Assembly (NCBI GenBank): GCA_019414345.1
Contig: DXMF01000048.1
Span: forward strand, 40,760-104,759
DNA length: 64,000 nucleotides
Direction: 5' to 3'
Source: Collinsella sp.
GTDB taxonomy: Bacteria; Actinomycetota; Coriobacteriia; Coriobacteriales; Coriobacteriaceae
In this document: one piece after another, positions 31,577-40,825 of the stretch
Layout of the letters: every line of letters begins with the position of its first letter
Numbering within the stretch: the stretch's first letter is position 1
Program-made: the position numbers and the translations under genes
Notes under the pieces: generated by a model
The model's input: only the letters and a program-made list of their open reading frames with translations
What the model was told of the DNA's origin: nothing
The model's database searches: none

Positions 31577-32575
31577 ATGTCCGATTATCAGGGAAAACGA
31601 TTCAAGGCTTCTCAGATTCCCGATCCGTCGAAGCCGGGTGCTGCCCGTGCGGCACAGCAGGGTCGGACATCCTCTCCTCAGCAGCCGCGCGCGCCGCGCC
31701 CCGTGACACCGGCGACGCATCGTCGACAGGACGCGCCGGCCGCATATCGTCCTTCGTCTTATAGCTCCGCTAAGAAGCCGCCCCGGTCTTCATCGCATGC
31801 CGCGCCGTCGGATCGCACCGAGCCGCCGCGCAAAAAGCGCCACTCCATTATTCCCATTCTGCTCATCATCATCGGTATCGGTCTGATTGTCGCCGCCGCC
31901 GCTATTTTTATTAATGCCCAGATTGGCTATAAGCAGGCGAGCGATTCGTATCAGAAAATCGAGAAGCAATATGTAAGCGATAAGGACGCCAGCGGCGTGC
32001 CGATTATCGACTTTGATGCGCTTGCTCAGACGAACCCCGAGATTGTGGGTTGGATTTACGTGCCGGGAACCAACATCAACTATCCCGTGGTGCAGACCAA
32101 CAACAACTCCAAATACCTCAACACGCTGTTCGATGGCACGTCTAACGCCTCGGGTGCCATCTTCTTGGATAGCGATGACACCGCGCCGGGAATGGTCGAC
32201 CAGCAGACCACGATCTACGGCCACCATATGAACGATGGGTCGATGTTCAACGTGATTTCGGATACGACTGACCAGGCAACGTTCGATAGCATTGAATATG
32301 TGTACTACATCACGCGCGATGCGACGTATAAGTTGCGTCCGCTGGCGACCAAGGTGGTCGAGGACACGTATGCCAAGGCGCGCACGACCAATTTTGAGGG
32401 CGACGACGGACTCAAGAACTACCTGTCCGAGATGCTCGACGGCGCTTCTGCCGTGGCGAGTGATGCCACCGATCGTGCCGCTTCGGCAACTAAGGTTGTA
32501 ACGCTTGTGACCTGTCGTTCGCTGTCGCTGAGCAACACACGCGCCGTCATGGTGCTCACGCCGGTCGAGGAATAA
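31577..32575 (+). CDS. Class B sortase
   Basis: The 332-residue product has a Pro/Arg/Ser-rich cytosolic N terminus of about 90 residues, one membrane helix (IIPILLIIIGIGLIVAAAAIFI), then the sortase domain. The catalytic His is in TIYGHHM and the catalytic Cys in TLVTCRSLSLSNTRAVMV, with the following Arg. NPEIVGWIYVPGTNINYPVVQ is typical of class B. It probably joins surface proteins to the wall. It is the only sortase in the window and is far from the pilin cluster. The long N terminus is unusual. AAGGAGAG precedes the ATG. Confidence 0.9.
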   Translation: MSDYQGKRFKASQIPDPSKPGAARAAQQGRTSSPQQPRAPRPVTPATHRRQDAPAAYRPSSYSSAKKPPRSSSHAAPSDRTEPPRKKRHSIIPILLIIIGIGLIVAAAAIFINAQIGYKQASDSYQKIEKQYVSDKDASGVPIIDFDALAQTNPEIVGWIYVPGTNINYPVVQTNNNSKYLNTLFDGTSNASGAIFLDSDDTAPGMVDQQTTIYGHHMNDGSMFNVISDTTDQATFDSIEYVYYITRDATYKLRPLATKVVEDTYAKARTTNFEGDDGLKNYLSEMLDGASAVASDATDRAASATKVVTLVTCRSLSLSNTRAVMVLTPVEE

Positions 32576-32584
32576 GTTGTTCGA

Positions 32585-32621
32585 GAGTAGCTAAAAAGGC
32601 CCCGTCCCAAATTGGCTACTC
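32585..32621. repeat. Variable-arm hairpin after the sortase gene
   Basis: GAGTAGC / GCTACTC arms around a loop containing GGCCCCGTCCC, whose complement carries GGGACGGGG. It is placed with the GGGGAC hairpin family on loop content. Confidence 0.5.
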
Positions 32622-32639
32622 GACGACGGTAAGGGAGAA

Positions 32640-33059
32640 ATGATGCTCGAGAGTGGCAAATTGATACCTTCGATTGATGCTTGGCTGCGCGAGGCCAAGG
32701 CCGATGCTTCGGCGGCAGGCTGTGGGATGTATCTGACGCATAACGGTGTGGTGCGCGCGACGCCCAAGGCTGAGGTGCGCGGAGTCGAGACCGATGGCGT
32801 GGCGCCAGGCCACAGGGTGGGCGGCATGGTCTTTGACTACGACGCCGAAAAGGTACGGTCTGCTATCGAGACTACGCGCGCGATGCCGGGTATCGGCTAT
32901 GTGCGCGTGTGGCTGGCAAGCGGCGAGCTTACCGTAGGTGACGACATCATGCTCGTGCTTATCGGCGGGGACATTCGCCCACACGTGGTCGATGCACTGC
33001 AGGCGCTCGTTGGCACCATCAAGAACGAATGCGTGAGTGAGGTCGAGCGCGAGGCATAG
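32640..33059 (+). CDS. MoaE-like protein, possibly degenerate
   Basis: The 139-residue product resembles molybdopterin synthase catalytic subunit MoaE: MYLTHNGVVRATP near the N terminus, VWLASGELTVGDDIMLVLIGGDIRPHVVDALQALVGTIKNE at the C terminus. The canonical HRxG is WLAS here and the terminal PIWKxE is CVSEVE, so the usual active-site pattern is weakened. No other molybdopterin gene is nearby. It may be a divergent MoaE or a paralogue with another job. AAGGGAG precedes the ATG. Confidence 0.6.
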   Translation: MMLESGKLIPSIDAWLREAKADASAAGCGMYLTHNGVVRATPKAEVRGVETDGVAPGHRVGGMVFDYDAEKVRSAIETTRAMPGIGYVRVWLASGELTVGDDIMLVLIGGDIRPHVVDALQALVGTIKNECVSEVEREA

Positions 33060-33089
33060 AGGATTGCGTCGATAGAAGGATCGTTTATA

Positions 33090-33127
33090 AAAATGCCCAC
33101 CGGTACGTGTGATACCGGCGGGCATTT
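33090..33127. terminator. Bidirectional terminator
   Basis: AAAATGCCCACCGGTA / TACCGGCGGGCATTTT stem (one mismatch) with A and T runs on the two sides. It serves the MoaE-like gene and the converging minus-strand gene. Confidence 0.9.
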
Positions 33128-33149
33128 TGCGTTTTGGGCGCGGCGGGCG

Positions 33150-34379
33150 CTAAACGCGCGTGGCGTCCTTGGGGCTCATGGTCATGCTCTGGAAGCGGTT
33201 CTCCATGTAGTCGTTATCGAAATACTTGCCGTAGAACTGTGCGACGGGAATGTCCGGCTCCGTGCCGTTAACGCGCTGGTACCAGTAGTCGAGCGACTGC
33301 AGCGTCATGACGCCGTCGACCAGCATAATGACGGTAAAGATGACGGTGGCCGAGTAGCGGCTCTTCCAGGGGATCTTGTTGATGAGCTTAAGCAGCCTCG
33401 GTAGCAGCAGCTTGATCCAGATGAGGCCACCTAGGCCCCACAGGCAGGCAAAGCCCGTGCAGGTGCGTCCGCCCGTGAGGACCACGAGCGGATCGGGCAA
33501 ACCAAACAGCGTTATGTGCGAGTAGCTCCACGAGACCACGCCAAACGCGGTCTGCATAAACCAGCCCACGAACACCTCAAAGCTCGCGCCGAGCACAGCG
33601 CTCACCAGGAAAATGATGATGGGGTTCTTTTTGTAGAAGCGGTTAAGCACCATGGTCATGAGCACGGCGCCAAATCCGTAGATGGGGCTGAAAGGGCCAA
33701 ACAGCATGCCGGCGCGGTCCTGGTAGACGCCCGGGTCGTTGACCGTCATGTGCCAGATGTCCTCCAAGATAAGTCCCAGTACGCAGCAGACGAAGAATAC
33801 CCAGAACAGGTTGAAGTAGTTGAGCTTGATGTAGCCCTCGCCGGTCTCATCGCGGCCGAGCATGCCCTCGGCGGCGGCATCGCGGTCGAGCATCTCCTGC
33901 AGGCGGCGCTGCAGCTCGCGCTCCTGACGCAGCGTGGGGTCGACGGTGGCCGAAAGCGCGATGAGGATGCCGAGCTGAATAGCGGGGCGCAGCAAGAAGG
34001 GCCCGATACCCTGGAGCATCACGTCGACCAAAAGCTCGACGACGGTGAATGCAATAAGGATGTAGGACAGGCGGGCGGCGTTGCGGCGCTGGTTTTTGAT
34101 AAGGTCCAGGCCAAAGATGATTAGGATGACGGCACTTGCCGCAGAGAGCATGATGCCGGCGACGATAAGGCCGACTGCGACGAGCGTGTTGTCGCCGAGC
34201 TTTTCGGTGGCGTTGCCGTTAACAAGTGCCGTGATGACCTGCCACATAAAGGCAGCGACCGACGGGAGCGTGCCCACGCCGGAAAGGATGCACAGGACGG
34301 CGTACACCTTAATGATGAGGGGAATCTTCTTGACCTCTGTGGCGCTGGGGACGCTAGGGTCGAGTTCGTTTCGATCCAT
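33150..34379 (-). CDS. CmpB-type putative ABC transporter membrane protein
   Basis: The 409-residue product has an N-terminal half of four membrane helices and a C-terminal half of the CmpB/type IV ABC permease family. The mark is LFGPFSPIYGFGAVLM, with WHMTVNDPGVYQDRAG just before and CGFACLWG-like GFACLWGLGG after. The halves are joined by a charged stretch (DPTLRQERELQRRLQEMLDRD). Family function is poorly known despite the name. GAAAGG lies about eight bases before the ATG (minus strand). It sits divergent from purF. Confidence 0.78.
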   Translation of the reverse strand: MDRNELDPSVPSATEVKKIPLIIKVYAVLCILSGVGTLPSVAAFMWQVITALVNGNATEKLGDNTLVAVGLIVAGIMLSAASAVILIIFGLDLIKNQRRNAARLSYILIAFTVVELLVDVMLQGIGPFLLRPAIQLGILIALSATVDPTLRQERELQRRLQEMLDRDAAAEGMLGRDETGEGYIKLNYFNLFWVFFVCCVLGLILEDIWHMTVNDPGVYQDRAGMLFGPFSPIYGFGAVLMTMVLNRFYKKNPIIIFLVSAVLGASFEVFVGWFMQTAFGVVSWSYSHITLFGLPDPLVVLTGGRTCTGFACLWGLGGLIWIKLLLPRLLKLINKIPWKSRYSATVIFTVIMLVDGVMTLQSLDYWYQRVNGTEPDIPVAQFYGKYFDNDYMENRFQSMTMSPKDATRV

Positions 34380-34665
34380 ACAGAACCTTTCTCGCTTTGT
34401 TGTAGGTTATAAGGATACGCCGCCGACCTGCCAAAAGACAGGACGAACGTCCCAATTGCAACTTTGTAATCCCCAACGGCAGACGCGGCGGCCATCTGGG
34501 GGCGCGGGCACTTACACTGGACAGACCGATAAAATGTTTGGCAACAAAACTGATTATTAGCTCGGTGGGCTTTTAAAAAGCGCTGCTCATGCGCTGGGGA
34601 GCACGTCGCGCCGTGCGTATAATAAGGCGGGTAACGCCAAAAATACGAGGCTCTGAGGGGATACC

Positions 34666-36336
34666 ATGTCTCAAGAAACCATCCGCGCGGCCGAGCGTGC
34701 CGCGGGACAGGTGAACACCATGTCGACGTATGATCCGGACTCCGACCAGCTGCATGAGGAATGTGGCATTTTCGGCGTATGGGCGCCCGATCGCGACGTG
34801 GCTCGACTGACGTACTTTGGCCTGCGTGCGCTGCAGCACCGTGGCCAGGAATCGGCTGGAATCGCCGTGGGTGACGGCGGCACGGTTATGGTCCGCAAAG
34901 ATCTGGGCCTGCTCGACCGCGTGTTCTCCAACGCCGACCTGTCGACGCTCTCCGGCCAGCTGGCCGTGGGCCACGTGCGCTATGGCACCGCCGGTGCCAA
35001 GAGCTGGGAAGCCTCTCAGCCGCACCTCTCTACCATCAACAGCGTCATTATCGCGCTCGCGCACAACGGCACCCTCGTCAACACCGACGAGCTGCGCCGT
35101 CAGCTGATCGAGCTGGGCGTGCCGTTCCTCTCCAATTCGGATTCCGAGGTCGCGACCAAGCTTATCGGCTACTTTACCCAGCGTACGGGCCACCTGCGCG
35201 AGGGTATTCGCAAGACCATGGAGCTCGTGCGCGGCGGCTACGCCATGACGCTCATCAACGAGCAGGCGCTCTACGCATTCCGCGATCCACACGGCATTCG
35301 CCCGCTCGTGCTGGGCAAGCTGGTGGACGAGGGTCTGGACCAGGCCGATGCCGCAGCCGTTTCGCAGCTGCCGTCGCAGGACGGCGCCGCGACGGTCGAC
35401 TCCGCCGTCCGTGTCACGCGCGCCGGCGGCTGGGTCGTTGCTTCCGAGACCTGCGCACTCGACATCGTGGGTGCCGAGTACGTCCGTGACGTCCGTCCCG
35501 GCGAGATCTTGCGCATCAGCGCCGAGGGCCTGGTATCCGAGCAGGGCGTGCCTGCAGCCGAAGAGCCCGCCAACTGCATCTTTGAGCAGGTCTACTTTGC
35601 CCGCCCCGACTCCATCATGAACGGCAAGAGCGTCTATGCCTGCCGTTACGACATGGGTCGTCAGCTGGCACATGAGGAGCCTGTCGAGGCCGACCTGGTC
35701 ATCGGCGTGCCCGACTCCGGCCTGCCGCCTGCGGAGGGGTATTCGCACGAGAGCGGTATTCCCTTTGGCGAGGGCCTTATCAAGAACCGCTACGTGGGCC
35801 GTACGTTTATCGAGCCTACGCAGGAGTTGCGCGCCATGGGCGTGCGTATGAAACTCAACCCGCTGCGCGACAACATCGAGGGCAAGCGCCTGGTCGTCAT
35901 CGACGACTCCATCGTGCGCGGCACCACCATGGTGCAGCTCGTCAAGATGCTGCGCAACGCCGGCGCCAAGGAGATTCATATCCGCATCAACTCGCCCGAG
36001 GTCATCTGGCCGTGCTTCTACGGTATCGATACCGACGTGCAGTCGCAGCTTATCAGCGCCAACAAGACGGTCGACGAGATTTGCGAGTATATCGGCGCCG
36101 ATTCGCTGGCCTTCCTTTCGGTCGAGGGCCTGCTTAAGGTCATGCCCAAGGGCGGTTACTGCGATGCGTGCTTTACCGGCCGCTACCCCGTGGCGATTCC
36201 CGAGAGCTTTGGCCGCGACAAGTTTATGGAGGGCTTTAAGCCCCGCAACCTGGACAAGCCGCTGCACTTTGACGACGACGCCGTGATCGAGAAATACGAC
36301 GACCGCAGCTGGGAAGAGGAGCACGGCGAGGCATAA
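34666..36336 (+). CDS. purF: Amidophosphoribosyltransferase
   Basis: The 556-residue product makes phosphoribosylamine from PRPP and glutamine, the first committed purine step. The nucleophile is Cys33 in HEECGIFGVW; the preceding 32 residues would be a propeptide. RALQHRGQESAG and HVRYGTAG follow. The PRTase domain has LVVIDDSIVRGTTM. A second ATG at 34720 also has a fair ribosome site and would shorten the propeptide to 14. The stop codon lies inside the arm of a repeat hairpin. Confidence 0.96.
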   Translation: MSQETIRAAERAAGQVNTMSTYDPDSDQLHEECGIFGVWAPDRDVARLTYFGLRALQHRGQESAGIAVGDGGTVMVRKDLGLLDRVFSNADLSTLSGQLAVGHVRYGTAGAKSWEASQPHLSTINSVIIALAHNGTLVNTDELRRQLIELGVPFLSNSDSEVATKLIGYFTQRTGHLREGIRKTMELVRGGYAMTLINEQALYAFRDPHGIRPLVLGKLVDEGLDQADAAAVSQLPSQDGAATVDSAVRVTRAGGWVVASETCALDIVGAEYVRDVRPGEILRISAEGLVSEQGVPAAEEPANCIFEQVYFARPDSIMNGKSVYACRYDMGRQLAHEEPVEADLVIGVPDSGLPPAEGYSHESGIPFGEGLIKNRYVGRTFIEPTQELRAMGVRMKLNPLRDNIEGKRLVVIDDSIVRGTTMVQLVKMLRNAGAKEIHIRINSPEVIWPCFYGIDTDVQSQLISANKTVDEICEYIGADSLAFLSVEGLLKVMPKGGYCDACFTGRYPVAIPESFGRDKFMEGFKPRNLDKPLHFDDDAVIEKYDDRSWEEEHGEA

Positions 36337-36376
36337 AACCTGCCATATGGGGACAGGTTTATTTTGGTAGGTTTTA
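36334..36376. repeat. GGGGAC hairpin at the purF stop
   Basis: TAAAACCTGCCA / TGGTAGGTTTTA-type arms around TATGGGGACAGGTTTATT. The TAA of the left arm is the purF stop codon. Related copies lie at 58484 and 58645. Confidence 0.85.
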
Positions 36377-36493
36377 CCTGCTGTTTTGTTGATATGACGG
36401 CGCGTGCTGTTATGGCATGCACCGAATCGAGGACAACTATGAGCACCGTTTGGCGCCCGCGCGGCGCCACGGTAGTGGGAGAGGAAGGCTCAG

Positions 36494-37597
36494 ATGAGCG
36501 ACAGCAAGCATGTGACGTATGAGGATGCCGGCGTCGATACCGCTGAGGGCGGCCGCGCCGTCGACGCGATTAAGCAGATGGTCAAGGACACCAATCGCCC
36601 CGAGGTTATCGGCGGCATCGGCGGCTTCGGTGGCCTGTTCTCGGCTGCCGCGCTTAAGGATATGGAAGACCCGATCCTGATTAGCGGTACCGACGGCGTG
36701 GGCACCAAGCTCGTGCTCGCCCAGATCATGGACCGTCACGAGACGGTGGGCCAGGACCTGGTCGCTATGTGCGTCAACGACATTCTGGCTTCGGGCGCCG
36801 AGCCGCTGTTCTTCCTGGACTACGTCGCCATCGGTCACATCGAGGCCGAGCACATGGCAAAGATCATCAAGGGTGTGGCCGACGGCTGCAAGCTCGCGGG
36901 CTGCGCGCTCGTGGGCGGTGAGATGGCCGAGCACCCGGGCGTCATGGCTCCTGCCGACTACGACCTTGCCGGATTTACCGTGGGCGTCGTCGACCGTCCC
37001 AAGATGCTCGACCCCGCAAACGTCCGCCCGGGCGATGTGATCCTGGGCCTGCCTTCCACCGGCGTGCACTCCAACGGCTACTCGCTCGTGCGTAAGGTCA
37101 TTGGCGTCGACGGCATTAAGCCGGGCACGCCCGAGGCCGCCGCTAAGGCCGAGGAGCTGGGCCGTCCGCTCGAGGAGCTCGGCGGTGCATCGCTGGCAGA
37201 CGCTCTGTTGGCCCCCACGCGCATCTACGTCAAGCCGATCCTGGAGCTGCTGCGCGGCGGCGTCAACGTGCATGCTATCGCCCACATCACCGGCGGCGGT
37301 ATTACCGAGAACCTCAACCGTGCACTCGCCGACGACGTCGACGCCGTGGTCACCCGCAACGGCGCCGAGATGGGTTGGGACGTTCCGCCCGTCATCACCT
37401 ACGTGTCGCGTCAGGCCGAGCTCGCGCCCAACGAGGCATGCAAGACCTTCAACATGGGCGTCGGCCTGTGCCTGATCGTCGCCCCCGAGGACGAGGCCGC
37501 GGTTACCGAAGCCCTGGTCGCGCTGGGCGAGAAGCCGTTCCGCGTGGGCGAGTGCGTCGAGGGTTCCGGTAAGGTCGTGTACTCCGATGAGCGCTAA
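36494..37597 (+). CDS. purM: Phosphoribosylformylglycinamidine cyclo-ligase
   Basis: The 367-residue product makes AIR from FGAM with ATP. Signatures are YEDAGVDTAEGGRAV, GGFGGLFSAA, LISGTDGVGTKLVLA, CVNDILASGAEPLFFLDY, ALVGGEMAEHPGV and AHITGGGITENLNR. GAGAGGAAGG lies upstream of the ATG. It follows purF by about 150 bases and overlaps purN by 11 bases. Confidence 0.96.
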   Translation: MSDSKHVTYEDAGVDTAEGGRAVDAIKQMVKDTNRPEVIGGIGGFGGLFSAAALKDMEDPILISGTDGVGTKLVLAQIMDRHETVGQDLVAMCVNDILASGAEPLFFLDYVAIGHIEAEHMAKIIKGVADGCKLAGCALVGGEMAEHPGVMAPADYDLAGFTVGVVDRPKMLDPANVRPGDVILGLPSTGVHSNGYSLVRKVIGVDGIKPGTPEAAAKAEELGRPLEELGGASLADALLAPTRIYVKPILELLRGGVNVHAIAHITGGGITENLNRALADDVDAVVTRNGAEMGWDVPPVITYVSRQAELAPNEACKTFNMGVGLCLIVAPEDEAAVTEALVALGEKPFRVGECVEGSGKVVYSDER

Positions 37598-38288
37598 CGA
37601 GCAGATGGCTGCTAGTGAGGGCCTGGGCTTTGTGCCCTACACCCGTCCGACCGGCACCGATACGGTCGAGCCGCTCAAGATCGGTGTGCTCATCAGCGGT
37701 TCGGGTACCAACCTGCAGGCGCTGATCGATCTGATCGCCGCCGGTAAGCTCAACGCCTCGATTGAGCTTGTGGTGTCGAGCCGTCCTTCGGCTAAGGGTT
37801 TGCAGCGCGCTGAGCGCGCGGGCATCCAGACGCTCACGCTGTCCAAGGATGTCTATGCCGACCCTATTGCCGCCGACGAGATCATCGCGCACGAGCTGCT
37901 CGAGCGCGGCTGCGAGTACGTGGTGATGGCCGGCTATATGCGCATGGTGCACACACCGCTGCTGGCGGCGTTTCCCAACCGCGTGGTCAACTTGCATCCG
38001 GCGCTGCTGCCGAGCTTTACCGGTGCGCATGCGATTGACGATGCCTTTGCGCGCGGCGTCAAGGTAACTGGCGTGACCGTGCATTTTGCCAACGAGGTCT
38101 ACGACAACGGTCCCATCATCGCCCAGCGTGCGCTGGCTGTCGAGGAGGGCTGGGATGTCGACGCGCTCGAGGAGCACATCCACGCGATTGAGCACGTGCT
38201 GTATCCCGAGGTCGTGCAAATGCTCGCCGACGGCCGCGTCCACGTGCTGGAGAGCGGCAAGGTCGCAATTGATGCGCCCCGCGTCTAG
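37587..38288 (+). CDS. purN: Phosphoribosylglycinamide formyltransferase
   Basis: The 233-residue product transfers formyl from 10-formyl-THF to GAR. Signatures are KIGVLISGSGTNLQALID near residue 30, VMAGYMRMV, NLHPALLPSFTGAHAIDDAF and VHFANEVYDNGPIIAQ. It has about 30 extra N-terminal residues relative to the usual 190-210. The start overlaps the end of purM, implying translational coupling. Confidence 0.95.
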   Translation: MSANEQMAASEGLGFVPYTRPTGTDTVEPLKIGVLISGSGTNLQALIDLIAAGKLNASIELVVSSRPSAKGLQRAERAGIQTLTLSKDVYADPIAADEIIAHELLERGCEYVVMAGYMRMVHTPLLAAFPNRVVNLHPALLPSFTGAHAIDDAFARGVKVTGVTVHFANEVYDNGPIIAQRALAVEEGWDVDALEEHIHAIEHVLYPEVVQMLADGRVHVLESGKVAIDAPRV

Positions 38289-38366
38289 CGGCGCACAGTA
38301 CAATTTAGTTGAGTGGTCAGGGTGGTCATTGGCGCCAAGGCGCGCGTGGCCACCTTTTGTTTTGGG

Positions 38367-38395
38367 TAGTCATCGGGGACGTTCCTGAATGACTA
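38367..38395. repeat. GGGGAC hairpin after purN
   Basis: TAGTCAT / ATGACTA arms around CGGGGACGTTCCTGA. It has the same loop type as the other copies but unique arms. Confidence 0.7.
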
Positions 38396-38413
38396 GGTGA
38401 GAGAGGTGAGCGC

Positions 38414-38878
38414 ATGGCGGATAACGAAGCGTTGTTTACGCCTGAGCTGGTGTTTTTTGATTGGGAGTGTGCGACGCCGGGTGAGGTGTTTGCGCAACTC
38501 GAGAGTGAGCTTGCTCCGCGCGGCTACATTGCCGACGGTTGGCTCGACGCCGTTCGCACGCGCGAGGATGCCTATCCCACGGGTCTTGCCATGCCGGCGG
38601 CAAACATTGCCATTCCGCATACCGATCCGGGGTTTGTGGCCAAGCCCTATATCGCGGTGGTGAAGCCCTCCGCGCCCGTGACATTTAACGCTATGGCTGG
38701 CATGGGCGCTCCGGTGCCGGCGCAGATCGTCATCAATCTGGGCATCGCCGAGCCGGGCGGCCAGGTCGAGGCTCTGCAGGCGCTCATGAACATCTTTATG
38801 GACGCCGATGCCGCAGCCGACGTGCTCGGCCAGACCACGCCGCAGGGCATGGTCGACGCCATCCGCCGCCACTTCTAA
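38414..38878 (+). CDS. PTS EIIA component, fructose/galactitol type
   Basis: The 154-residue product matches the EIIA-2 (PTS_EIIA_2) fold: ALFTPELVFFDWECATPGEVFAQLESEL, then the phosphorylated His in NIAIPHTDPGFVAKP. It resembles GatA-like IIA proteins, which pass phosphate from HPr to IIB. No IIB or IIC gene is near, so it is an orphan, either serving a remote permease or acting in regulation. GAGAGGTGAG precedes the ATG. Confidence 0.85.
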   Translation: MADNEALFTPELVFFDWECATPGEVFAQLESELAPRGYIADGWLDAVRTREDAYPTGLAMPAANIAIPHTDPGFVAKPYIAVVKPSAPVTFNAMAGMGAPVPAQIVINLGIAEPGGQVEALQALMNIFMDADAAADVLGQTTPQGMVDAIRRHF

Positions 38879-38889
38879 GGTGGGGCTAA

Positions 38890-39034
38890 GCCGGCACCTA
38901 GGGACGTTCCTTATGTGCCGGCACTTGGGGACTGTCCCTAACTGCCGGCAGAAAAGGAACGTCCCTAACTGCCGGCTGCCAGAGCTGTCCCCTTTGCACC
39001 AAAATGGTGCAGATTAACCTGTCCCCAATGCACC
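38890..39034. repeat. Cluster of overlapping GGGGAC-type hairpins
   Basis: Three overlapping units share GCCGGC arms (38890-38922, 38917-38949, 38943-38976) with loops containing GGGACGTT, GGGGACTGTCCC and AACGTCCC. A fourth, 39006-39034, has arms GGTGC / GCACC around AGATTAACCTGTCCCCAAT. Between them is CTGTCCCCTTTGCACC. The array fills the gap between the IIA gene and the foldase gene. Confidence 0.8.
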
Positions 39035-39102
39035 AAGCGTGCCGCGGGGGCTGCGTTGTGACACAATGGCGTTTGTTCGATTCGTTATGCGAAAGGCCAA
39101 CT

Positions 39103-40323
39103 ATGGCAAATAAGAAAAAGAACCCCGCACTCGAGCCGACGCCCGAGCAGCAGGCCCGCGCTGCCTCCAGCTCTCGCAAGAAGCAGCGCAAGACGTACGT
39201 GTCTAAGACCGTCAAGATCGTTCTGGTGGTCATCGGCGTGCTGGCGATGCTGCTTTCCGTCTCGGCGATGGCGTGCTCCGGCCTTATGTCGCAGGCCGAG
39301 GACACCTCGGGCTACAAGCTGACCGGCGGTGTTGCTGCTACTATCAACGGCACCAACCTCACCGAGGACACCGTGACCAAGCAGATCATGAGCATGCGCA
39401 CGTCCTACGGCTACACCAAGGACAAGGACTGGGCGCAGTATCTGGTCGACAACGACCTCACGCCCAAGAAGTATCGCAAGCAACTCATCGACTCCTACAC
39501 GCAGCAGATTCTGCTTCAACAGGCACAGAAGGAGAACGGCGTGACGGTGTCGGACGAGGAGGTCGAGAAGGCTTGGAAGGACGCGTGCAAGAGCGCGGGC
39601 GGTGCCAAGGCCTTTAAGAAGACCCTCAAGACCTACGGCTATACCGAGGATACCTACAAGGATTCGCTCAAGGAGAGTCTGGCGCAGCAGAAACTCAAGG
39701 ATGCCGTCGCGCCCACGAGCAAACCCAAGGACAGCGAGATTGTCGATTACATCAACGAAAACCTGTCCAGCTACAACGACGCCCGTCGCTCGTCGAACAT
39801 CCTGATCAAGGTTGATTCCGACGCTTCCGACGAGGACAAGGCTGCCGCCAAGGCCAAGGCGCAGGAGTGCCTGGACAAGATCAACTCCGGTGAGCTGAGC
39901 TTTGAGGACGCCGTTGAGCAGTACTCCGAGGACACCGGTTCCAAGGAGAAGAAGGGCGATGTGGGCTGGGATAAGCTCACCACCTTTGTCGACAGCTACC
40001 AGACGGCGCTCGAGGGGCTCAACAAGGGCGACGTGAGCGAAGTCATCGAGTCGACCTATGGCTACCACATCATCAAGTGCACCGACTACTTCCATGTCGA
40101 TAATCAGGTTGATGACATCAACCAGGTGCCCAAGGCCATCAAGAAGTACGTCTCCAACGTGGTGAAGACGCAGGCGGCCAGTACCGCGTACAGTGAGTGG
40201 CTGGAGCAGTACAAGAAGGACGCCGACATTACCGTCAACCCCATGCCCAAGGACGTACCCTATAACGTGAGTCTGAAGGGCATCACCAAGAGTTCGACCG
40301 ACGATTCGTCGACGACTGAGTAA
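39103..40323 (+). CDS. PpiC-type foldase (SurA/PrsA-like)
   Basis: The 406-residue product has a basic N terminus, a membrane helix or signal (TVKIVLVVIGVLAMLLSVSAMACSG, possibly a lipoprotein at AMAC), a SurA N-like helical part (AATINGTNLTEDTVTKQIMSMR) and a parvulin domain. The latter shows DARRSSNILIKVDSDASDEDKAAAKAKAQECL, then LSFEDAVEQYSEDTGSKEKKGDVGW and IESTYGYHIIKCTDY. It acts outside the membrane on secreted proteins such as the surface proteins here. AAAGG precedes the ATG at 39103; the frame opens earlier inside the repeat cluster. Confidence 0.88.
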   Translation: MANKKKNPALEPTPEQQARAASSSRKKQRKTYVSKTVKIVLVVIGVLAMLLSVSAMACSGLMSQAEDTSGYKLTGGVAATINGTNLTEDTVTKQIMSMRTSYGYTKDKDWAQYLVDNDLTPKKYRKQLIDSYTQQILLQQAQKENGVTVSDEEVEKAWKDACKSAGGAKAFKKTLKTYGYTEDTYKDSLKESLAQQKLKDAVAPTSKPKDSEIVDYINENLSSYNDARRSSNILIKVDSDASDEDKAAAKAKAQECLDKINSGELSFEDAVEQYSEDTGSKEKKGDVGWDKLTTFVDSYQTALEGLNKGDVSEVIESTYGYHIIKCTDYFHVDNQVDDINQVPKAIKKYVSNVVKTQAASTAYSEWLEQYKKDADITVNPMPKDVPYNVSLKGITKSSTDDSSTTE

Positions 40324-40377
40324 TCATGGGGCGGTGCTCGCGCGAGTGCCGCCCACGCTATTAGAGAGGATTTGCAG

Positions 40378-40821
40378 ATGACCAACGAAGAGCTGCAGAA
40401 GGAAATGATCGCGGCCATGAAGGCCAAGGACAAGGTTCGCCTGTCCATCATTCGCCAGGTTAAGGCCGAGGTGAAGAATATCGAGGTCAATGAGCGCCGC
40501 GATGTGACCGAGGAAGACGTCAACAGCATGATCAAGCGTCTGATCAAGCAGACGAGCGAGACACTGGAGATGTCCATCAAGGCCGGCACCGACCAGGAGC
40601 GTACCGACAACCTGACCGAGCAGGTCAAGATTCTGGAGAGCCTGCTGCCCGCGCAGGTTTCGGGCGAGGAGCTCGAGGCTCTGATCGAGCAGGTCATCGC
40701 CGAGCTGGGCGCCACGTCCAAGAAGCAGATGGGCCAGGTTATGGGTGCACTCGGCAAGGCCACTGGCGGCAACTTCGATAAGCCGGCCGCGGCAAAGATC
40801 GTCGGAGCCAAACTCGCGTAA
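40378..40821 (+). CDS. GatB/YqeY domain protein
   Basis: The 147-residue product is a stand-alone YqeY. It is a helical bundle followed by the tRNA-binding-like tail (AELGATSKKQMGQVMGALGKATGGNFDKPAAAKIVGAKL) seen at the C terminus of GatB. Such proteins may be involved in tRNA-dependent amidation, but the function is not established. AGAGAGGA lies seven bases before the ATG at 40378. A GC-rich hairpin lies between the foldase gene and this start. Confidence 0.88.
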   Translation: MTNEELQKEMIAAMKAKDKVRLSIIRQVKAEVKNIEVNERRDVTEEDVNSMIKRLIKQTSETLEMSIKAGTDQERTDNLTEQVKILESLLPAQVSGEELEALIEQVIAELGATSKKQMGQVMGALGKATGGNFDKPAAAKIVGAKLA

Positions 40822-40825
40822 TTTG

